From Labyrinthula sp. Ha (lineage: Eukaryota; Sar; Bigyra; Labyrinthulida; Labyrinthulaceae): a stretch of 64,000 bases of DNA. The position numbers were made by a program, and so were the translations under genes. Positions within the stretch are counted from its first letter, which is position 1. Each line of letters begins with the position of its first letter. Of the stretch, positions 58,006 through 64,000 are shown piece by piece. The DNA lies in the NCBI GenBank assembly GCA_015227615.1, contig JAALGZ010000009.1, positions 1,240,001 through 1,304,000 on the forward strand. The letters run 5' to 3'. The notes below the pieces were generated by a model. The model searched no databases and was not told the origin of the DNA. It saw only the letters and a program-made list of their open reading frames with translations.

Positions 58006-58695
58006 CACAGAGATCTGCAAAACCAGATCCATAACCCTTGCTTGGGGTTTAGGTAGAGTTTTTTTTTTTTTATTTATTTTAGGTTTCAAGAGGAAAGGTA
58101 TATTGTGGGTGAGCACAGGGATCAGGATTAAAAGCTGTTTGGAAAAAGATACGTATATTGAGGGTTTCCTGATTGGGGGTGAGCATTGGGTCAGGTTGTT
58201 CTTATTTTATAGGGCCGTTGGATGAAAAGTTTGAAAACTGATCTATTGAACGGCCTTCAAGATATATACAGAAGCTATCCCACGATGCATAAAATAATTC
58301 TGTGGTTGATCATGAGGTACATGGTTTTCAATTCAATATATTCTATTTGGCTTTACGAAGACGTGTTTGAAGGGTTTCTACTTAATTACAATGAAGATGT
58401 TGATCGAGGTTGTTGTGAAGTGAGTACTGTATAGGAAAACTTCGCATGAGAAAACGGAGTTGCTAGAAGAAAAGGTTGTAGGTGAGTACTATATAGGAAA
58501 ACCTACTTAAATGTTAAAGCTCAAGCGACTTTGACTTGCAACTAAACTGCCTTTTCTTCGCATCTTCCTCTTTCTCGGTGATAAGATTGTTTATCCGGAA
58601 TGTTGAGAGAGTGATATATCCACATCGGAAAAGTCACCATCTGCATTTTGTTTCAATGTATCTGTCATTTTTATGACAGTTGCATATGCTTTTCG

Positions 58696-60577
58696 TCACC
58701 CCTCATCTGTACTATGTTGAGCTTCTTCACATAGGTCCCTGCATGCTGTCTTGAGCATGGAAAATCTTACACCTCGTTTCTTTGGAACTTTCAACTCTTT
58801 AAAGCCAGGAACTTTCACATTGAAATTTAAAACTCCCTCTTCAGGAGTTGTTGCTCGTCCAAGTTCTTTTAATGCAACTTCATGAAGAGGATGTTCTTGA
58901 AAACGCCATCTAGGCAAAAGGTTTACCTTGTCAATATATTTTCTTTTTAATCTGACGCAGATCCTAGCATAGTGACGACAAGGTAGTTTCAAATTAGTCC
59001 ATGTTGAGCAAGTGCATTCAGGACGAACGCAGCCATTGATATCTCTCACTTCAACATTATATAATCTAGAAACATCATTCTCTGTTTCTGAAACAATATA
59101 GGTCCGGTCTCCATTGTCAGCAACAACGTAGCATCCAGTCACTTTCTTAATTTCATTGGTCAACATCTTATCAACCTCCTCAGAAATATCTTCCCCTTTG
59201 GAAATTACTTTTTTCAACTTTTTCAATGTAGAATTTGTATAATCAACAACTTGTTTTTCATGAAAACTAATTAGTTAATCAATTGTCCAACTTTTTTGTT
59301 TAGATGAAAGTTGACCACTACCTTTAAATTTAGCATGAAACCCTTCAACACGTTGAGTAGAAAGATGACCAAATGTTACTTTTCTTTTACATAGGTCCAA
59401 CGCATGGTTTCTTTCTGTTCATTAATATTTTTTAGGAACTGTTGTTGTTCGAGCTCTAGAAAATAAAAGCTTAGCTTCTGAAGATGGGCATCCAGTTTTT
59501 CATTTGTATGAAAGTCCTCCCTCACACCCTGGTTGACACGCTCAAGGAAATCACTTACAAAGGGACCTCTTAATCCTTTTGCCACAAGTGAAGAAGATGC
59601 AGAAAAATGTTTAACACATCTCACCTGTTCAGCTCCAAGAAGTTTTGCTGCTTTTGCTAAGGGCAAGGAACCATCGCTCATCATAACTTCTGTGTGTTCA
59701 AGACCAAGATTCTTCAATCCTCTGATAACTTGCTCATGGTTTTCGGTTTGCATTAATGTACAACCGAAATTAACAGTTTTCATGAAGCAATCAACTCCCA
59801 TGGAGAACATTGCTACAAAAATGTAGCGTGACAAACCGTGGGTGGTGTCAATTTGTATTGACTCCGAATAAATATTTTTTCGTTTTACTTGTAGTTGTTC
59901 TTGAAATGTTAAACCTTTTAGCCTAGGTCTTCCTTCTGTGTCATTTGAGTAGTAAAGCTCAAAGTTTCCTCCACTACTTAGACATCTTTTACCTGTTTTA
60001 ATTAAAATTTGAATATTATTATCTTCTGAATCTCTTCCTTCTTCTCTAGCCTTCTTTAATTGACGTTTTAGTAACTCTTTGTCAAAGTAAATCCCTGGAA
60101 ATTCCCGATGAAGTGCCACTTCCACTGATGTTAAGGGAGTGTCAGCAACTCCAAGGTACTTTAACATTTTTACTTCAGCTGGTTTTAAATCTGATTGAAT
60201 TTTTTTTCATTTTTCTTTGCTTCTACTTCATGTCCTGTGTGCTCTAAGCATTTTACTTGGAAAATGTATTTTCCTAATTTGAGATCAAACTTAAAGTTTA
60301 ACTCAAAAGTACAATTTTTAGAAGACGCACATTTTAATTTACATCTACGCATAAATTTTTTACTAAATCCAAAGATTCTTTTAGTTTCATCTTCAGAAAA
60401 GCTGTGGGAAGACTGTTTTTTAACTCTAAATCTGTTAGCACTTACGTTCTTTACAACTTCCAACATCTTTTCTGGTGTAGAACCTCTGTAACTGATCAAA
60501 CTGTCATTTGTTTCGCTTTGGTTTCGTTCTTGGAGGTCCACTTCCTCTTTGGTAGGAGCAGAAAGTTGTGTTTCCAT
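58696..60577 (-). pseudogene. MULE transposase, broken in three frames
   Basis: Transposase of the MULE. Part 1 (60577-60185, 130 codons) has an N-terminal zinc-binding module (CKLKCASSKNCTFELNF, CLEHTGHE). Part 2 (60167-59376) holds the DDE core: QIDTTHGLSRYIF (first Asp), EVMMSDGSLPLAKAAKLLG (second Asp) and RCVKHFSAS (the C..H signature). The third acidic residue lies in STQRVEGFHAKF between parts 2 and 3. Part 3 (59226-58696) carries a SWIM zinc finger, CTCSTWTNLKLPCRHYARIC. Breaks: one frameshift at an A8 run near 60205, one near 59390 and an in-frame stop near 59275. MULE transposases cut and paste the element through its inverted repeats. Homologous to the fragment at 21677-22490. Confidence 0.88.
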
Positions 60578-60782
60578 ACTTGTAATTTCTTGGTTGTTGT
60601 TTTCACAAATTTTGGGAACAGAGAATTGGGAATTGAAGTTCTGCTATTAATCTTCCGTTAAGCTTTATGGAATTCCACCAAAAATCACTACCGGTACGCC
60701 ATTTCCTAATCGCCTAAACCCCCCCTACAATCCCTAACGGAAAAGTGGCGTATCATACGCTGCCGTATAAAAACCCGGTTCC

Positions 60783-60791
60783 GTAAAAAGG
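60783..60791. repeat. Right 9-bp target site duplication of MULE
   Basis: GTAAAAAGG directly after the right terminal inverted repeat, identical to 57463-57471. Confidence 0.85.
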
Positions 60792-62235
60792 TTCATAAAA
60801 GTATATTAAGTTACTGAATGTATTCAACACAAAATTGATTGAACCCTTTGATTATCTCTAAACCGATTTATTTTCTTCCAAGGCTTGAAAACTAAGAGTC
60901 ATTTGAATTTATTAAATGTGTTTTATATCTTTCTTTCAGACCAAGTAACTAAAAAAACGCAAAAATTACAAACTATTTATTCTTATAATAGATTAAATAG
61001 TGTTATACAATATCGGAGAGTAATAATATACTATCTTATTCTTTTGATATAGACACTCTTAATACATATTGTATTTGAATATCTTTTATTTATATATATC
61101 ATAGATATTTATTTTACTTTCTCATTAAGTTTTACATTCCCACGTTCAAGAAAGTTTACCTACCAACTTTACACAGTATAACAGTAAGGGGAAATTGTCA
61201 AACGAAGCTGCACAAGTATCTTGAAGTTATTAAATTCTTAGATTTTTTCGAATATTCTCAGGTTTCAAAATATAGATAACTTCCCGATAATCTTAAAAAA
61301 CCACAGGTTGTTTCATAGTATTTAGCAACACTTTTTATAATTTCTTGTTGAACGAACTTCTTAGACTTTTAAAAAACACATTGTATAAATATTCTTGTAT
61401 CCCTCTTAAAATAGTAATAAACCGAGAATTTTCAAAGCTTTACGGTTTTAATTAGGCTAAGGTGGATGATACTTTTTACGAATAATACACATCCAAGTTG
61501 TAGTGGTCGTGTTCTGGTTTCAACTTTTGTTTTATGCTAGTTGTGAAGTTTTTTGATGTTCAGGTGTTGTGGTTTTTGCTATATCTCGATATTTCGTTTA
61601 AGGGCTGCGTGATTTATGCGTGATATCTGGTGTAAAATACCCCCGGGAAAACCCCATACAAATTTACATTAACATGATATTTGAGATTATGCGAACTCTG
61701 ATTTCCAATATCGAATTCCAATGATTAATTCAATATGGATAATATTTGTGGTATTAGGTGAGATATTTACCTGTAAATAATGGAACTTACCGGAAATGGT
61801 TGATTTGGATAGTATTATTAATGGAATATCGATGCAATTCCAACAACGTTGAGATAATGCCATAGTTTTTTCGTTAATAACCGTTAATCGTTAAATTGTT
61901 GAAGAAAAGAAAAAGAAAAAGAACTTTATATTTTAAGAGGTACCTAAAAGCTTTGTACATTGTTGATTTTTGGCCACGTGTATAAGTGTCTACTTTGTTT
62001 TATGTATACACGAAAAGCATTATAAAGTTTATCCTTTGGACAGATGTTTATAATACTAGTTATATCCATTTCCAAGAAATATCAAGGAAATAAGAGAAAT
62101 GTAATACTATATGTGATAAATAATATTCTTATGTATTAATAATATGTATATTTCATAAAATCCACATTTAAAATATTAAATTTATATTTTTATACTGCCC
62201 AACTTATATTCCCAATTTGTAGAACAAAAAAACAA
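60792..62235. other. Gene-poor region
   Basis: AT-rich intergenic sequence between the transposon and the small membrane protein gene. No gene, RNA or repeat supported. Confidence 0.5.
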
Positions 62236-62631
62236 ATGGAAAAGAAACAATTAATAAAGAATAGCTTAGTCACTTCTTTTACAGCTGGTTTATTGTGGTT
62301 GTCTATCCATGTATATCAGAAAGTTCAGCTTCATGGTTTGGCATTGGCATGGAAAGCAAGTGTTATGCGTAAAGGTTCATGGACTGCTGATATAACTCAT
62401 TTCTATGTGCTGATAAAACAGGGTCTTCTTCTAAGAAAGTATCCAACTAAGGAACAAAGAGAGAGTAAAGAATATAGGCGCGCTGAAAGAAATATCTACG
62501 GTGAATTTGTAAAGAAAACAGGAGAGAAACATACACCAGAGCAAAAGACAATGTTAAGAGAGGCAGCTAAGCAGAAGATAAGTGTATATGATTATGTCCT
62601 AAAGATGGAAGCAGAAGCTACTCACTTATAA
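62236..62631 (+). CDS. Small membrane-anchored protein of unknown function
   Basis: 131 residues from an ATG with the leader GAACAAAAAAACAA. One hydrophobic segment near 11-27 (LVTSFTAGLLWLSIHVYQKV) after a Lys-rich start could be a membrane anchor or a mitochondrial presequence-like segment. A second weakly hydrophobic segment lies near 50-66. The C-terminal half is strongly charged and helical (KEQRESKEYRRAERNIYGEF, HTPEQKTMLREAAKQK). No family recognised. Its last 14 bp overlap the convergent carboxypeptidase-like gene. Confidence 0.65.
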   Translation: MEKKQLIKNSLVTSFTAGLLWLSIHVYQKVQLHGLALAWKASVMRKGSWTADITHFYVLIKQGLLLRKYPTKEQRESKEYRRAERNIYGEFVKKTGEKHTPEQKTMLREAAKQKISVYDYVLKMEAEATHL

Positions 62632-64000
62632 ACCTGCTTTCAAGGCCTCTTCCTTCGACGGGTTGAGACAGGAGAAGTTGTGTTGTTAGTACAACTGCCC
62701 TTTCTAATTGCTTGCATAGTAAAACAAAAGGTTCTTCACTCACCAAGTTATGGTTTGTTCTTGTTGTCAATCCACTTGCCTTCAAACTAATTTCATACAC
62801 GTGATCTACATCAAGTTCACTGTATACCCAGTCTATCATGTTTCCAAGATTCTCCTTTCCATAAGCATCATCACCTTTTCGGTTGATAACTGCATACGAT
62901 TGCGCCTCAACTGTTGTTGCCTTGGATATAAGTTCACTTCCCGACTCTACACTCATCGTAGTCGCTTCCGCTCTATCCTTATATGCTTTCGGAGGAATTA
63001 CTTCTCCACTACAACATTTTATATTCAACACCGCGACTCTTCCTTTCCCTGTGGTGTAGTGTTCAATATATCTTTTCAGGCTCTTAGTTTCTTCCTCAGT
63101 AAAGTTATGTAACTCAACCTTTCTCTTTTTTTTCTTCTTCTTCTGAGGTACAGGATCACTCAATGTGCCAAAATTCTTTGACAGATCAACACCGTGAGAT
63201 TTACTTTCTGCAACCAAGCGTCGATTTTTACACCAATGTGGCTTAGTCTTCCGCGAATACTCAAAACCATCTGGGTTTGCAACAGTAATCACATGGAATT
63301 GGGCCAAGTTTAGCAAATCAGATGTTGTCTCTCTTGATAAGAGTGTTAGGGCTGTGTGCAATGTTGCTTGTGGTGAAACCCACTCACAACCTTTCAAAGC
63401 ACTCACAATAAAAATATGTTTCCCTCTTGTCGGATCACCAAATTCCAAAGTGTTTATGTTCTTCTTGTTATATGTCTTTCCTATTGAGAAATAACTAGTG
63501 TTTTGATATTGTCTAGTTAATTTCGTTTGAAAATCTGCAAAATCCTTGATTTGTCGGAACCTGTAAAAGAACTTGAAGTTTTCCCGGTAGAACTCGTCCT
63601 TGATAATCCTCTTGTAGTCTCCAGATGGCAACAGTTTCGGAAGCGCAACTTGAGCAATGGCCTGATATTTTTTCTGTGCTAGTAATTCCTCCTTGATAAC
63701 AAAAGTTTGTTTTGTCTTACTAACTTTTGGGACAATAGCCTCTTCTACTACCTTAACGGGAATGGCCTCCTCTTGTCCTTCAACATCTTTCAAATCAAAG
63801 TCAAAAGGCATTTCCTCAAGCACATTTTCCTCAATTTCCTCAATTTTTTCATTTATATTATTACCACTAAGTTTTTTCAGTTTTTCAAGGCTCTTTTCAA
63901 AGTCGTCTGTATCGAGTGAAACTTCCTGAAACTCTTCTTCCAGAATAACCTTTTCTTCTTTTTCCTCTGTCTTCTCAACATTTATTTTAACATTTTCTTT
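62618..64000 (-). CDS. M14 carboxypeptidase-like protein, zinc ligands lost (partial)
   Basis: The frame is open to the window edge, so the N-terminus is missing; about 460 residues are visible. The first part is acidic and Glu/Lys-rich. A zinc-carboxypeptidase fold follows: IGKTYNKKNI, FIVSALKGCEWVSPQATLHTA (position of the family HxxE motif), VITVANPDGFEYSR..KPHWCKNRR, GVDLSKNFG, then a Lys run, VLNIKCCSGEVIPPKAY (position of the family HS motif) and HVYEISLKASG (position of the catalytic Glu). Both zinc-ligand His appear replaced by Lys, while the Glu of the first motif and the catalytic-type Glu remain. NRN of active enzymes is SKN here. So it is probably a pseudoenzyme with a kept fold. 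The sole gene overlap is with the small membrane protein gene at the 3' end (14 bp). Confidence 0.8.
   Translation of the reverse strand, partial: KENVKINVEKTEEKEEKVILEEEFQEVSLDTDDFEKSLEKLKKLSGNNINEKIEEIEENVLEEMPFDFDLKDVEGQEEAIPVKVVEEAIVPKVSKTKQTFVIKEELLAQKKYQAIAQVALPKLLPSGDYKRIIKDEFYRENFKFFYRFRQIKDFADFQTKLTRQYQNTSYFSIGKTYNKKNINTLEFGDPTRGKHIFIVSALKGCEWVSPQATLHTALTLLSRETTSDLLNLAQFHVITVANPDGFEYSRKTKPHWCKNRRLVAESKSHGVDLSKNFGTLSDPVPQKKKKKKRKVELHNFTEEETKSLKRYIEHYTTGKGRVAVLNIKCCSGEVIPPKAYKDRAEATTMSVESGSELISKATTVEAQSYAVINRKGDDAYGKENLGNMIDWVYSELDVDHVYEISLKASGLTTRTNHNLVSEEPFVLLCKQLERAVVLTTQLLLSQPVEGRGLESRFISE

Larger units (their letters stand above)
57472..60782 (-). mobile_element. Mutator-like (MULE) DNA transposon, 3.3 kb
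   Basis: Bounded by perfect 9-bp duplications. The terminal inverted repeats (57472-57515 and 60739-60782) have equal length and match at 34 of 44 positions; their inner part is nearly identical (CAGCGTATGRTACGCCACT). Inside, on the minus strand, lies a broken transposase at 58696-60577. Between the left terminus and the transposase are 1.2 kb with tandem repeats and no transposase similarity. The perfect target duplication points to a fairly recent insertion, while the transposase breaks suggest the copy is no longer autonomous or was moved in trans. Confidence 0.88.

Noticed and set aside
59533-60661. Plus-strand frames opposite the MULE transposase
   Set aside because: Shadows of the transposase reading frame on the minus strand.
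1-64000. tRNA genes
   Set aside because: Several B-box-like strings (for example near 9080 and 23240) were checked; none had a pairing T-arm and acceptor stem.

Overview
The window looks like nuclear DNA of a single-celled eukaryote. It has eukaryotic actin, a U1-type zinc-finger protein, a TRMT2-type tRNA methyltransferase with an RRM, a type II membrane sulfotransferase and a MULE DNA transposon. The standard genetic code fits every gene. The DNA is AT-rich, leaders before start codons are A-rich, and most genes have no intron. Three introns read directly from two genes, plus a fourth from a candidate small gene, are only 27 to 29 nt long. I cannot name the lineage; a protist with ultra-short introns is as far as the sequence goes.

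Layout. 1-12.2 kb: actin (-), zinc-finger protein (+), a basic unknown (-), an mpaB/DUF2236-like protein (-), a candidate 45-residue spliced gene (+), a class II aldolase (-), and a full-length actin-like pseudogene (-). 12.2-18.6 kb: desert. 18.6-22.5 kb: a membrane protein with two acidic Cys repeats (+), a large helical unknown (-) and a MULE fragment (+). 22.5-32 kb: desert holding a possible Copia-like fossil and two weak ORFs. 32-42.4 kb: a secreted-type protein with 15-residue repeats (-), sulfotransferase copy 1 (+), the tRNA methyltransferase with two micro-introns (-), a Ser/Lys-rich protein with one micro-intron (+), and sulfotransferase copy 2 (-). 42.4-49 kb: desert with a second possible Copia-like fossil. 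49-57 kb: a roughly 960-residue polytopic OSCA/TMC/anoctamin-like protein (+), a small basic protein (-) and an unknown 295-residue protein (+). 57.5-60.8 kb: a MULE with a perfect 9-bp target duplication. 62.2-64 kb: a small membrane protein (+) overlapping a carboxypeptidase-like gene (-) that runs off the window.

Two patterns stand out. First, genes sit in kilobases of apparently empty DNA, yet convergent pairs are packed tail to tail: five pairs are separated by at most 27 bp or overlap by 4 to 14 bp. Second, the two sulfotransferase genes lie in a large inverted repeat with 1,825-bp arms that look nearly identical. The repeat includes the last 36 bp of the neighbouring tRNA methyltransferase gene, so the sequence was probably copied from the methyltransferase locus to the other one. 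A short motif, GCATTAC[C/T], lies 23 to 45 bp upstream of four start codons and may be an initiator-like promoter element.

No tRNA, rRNA or CRISPR could be supported. All start choices use ATG; several long frames open only with TTG or GTG and were trimmed or rejected. No searches were run; every family call rests on motifs read by eye.
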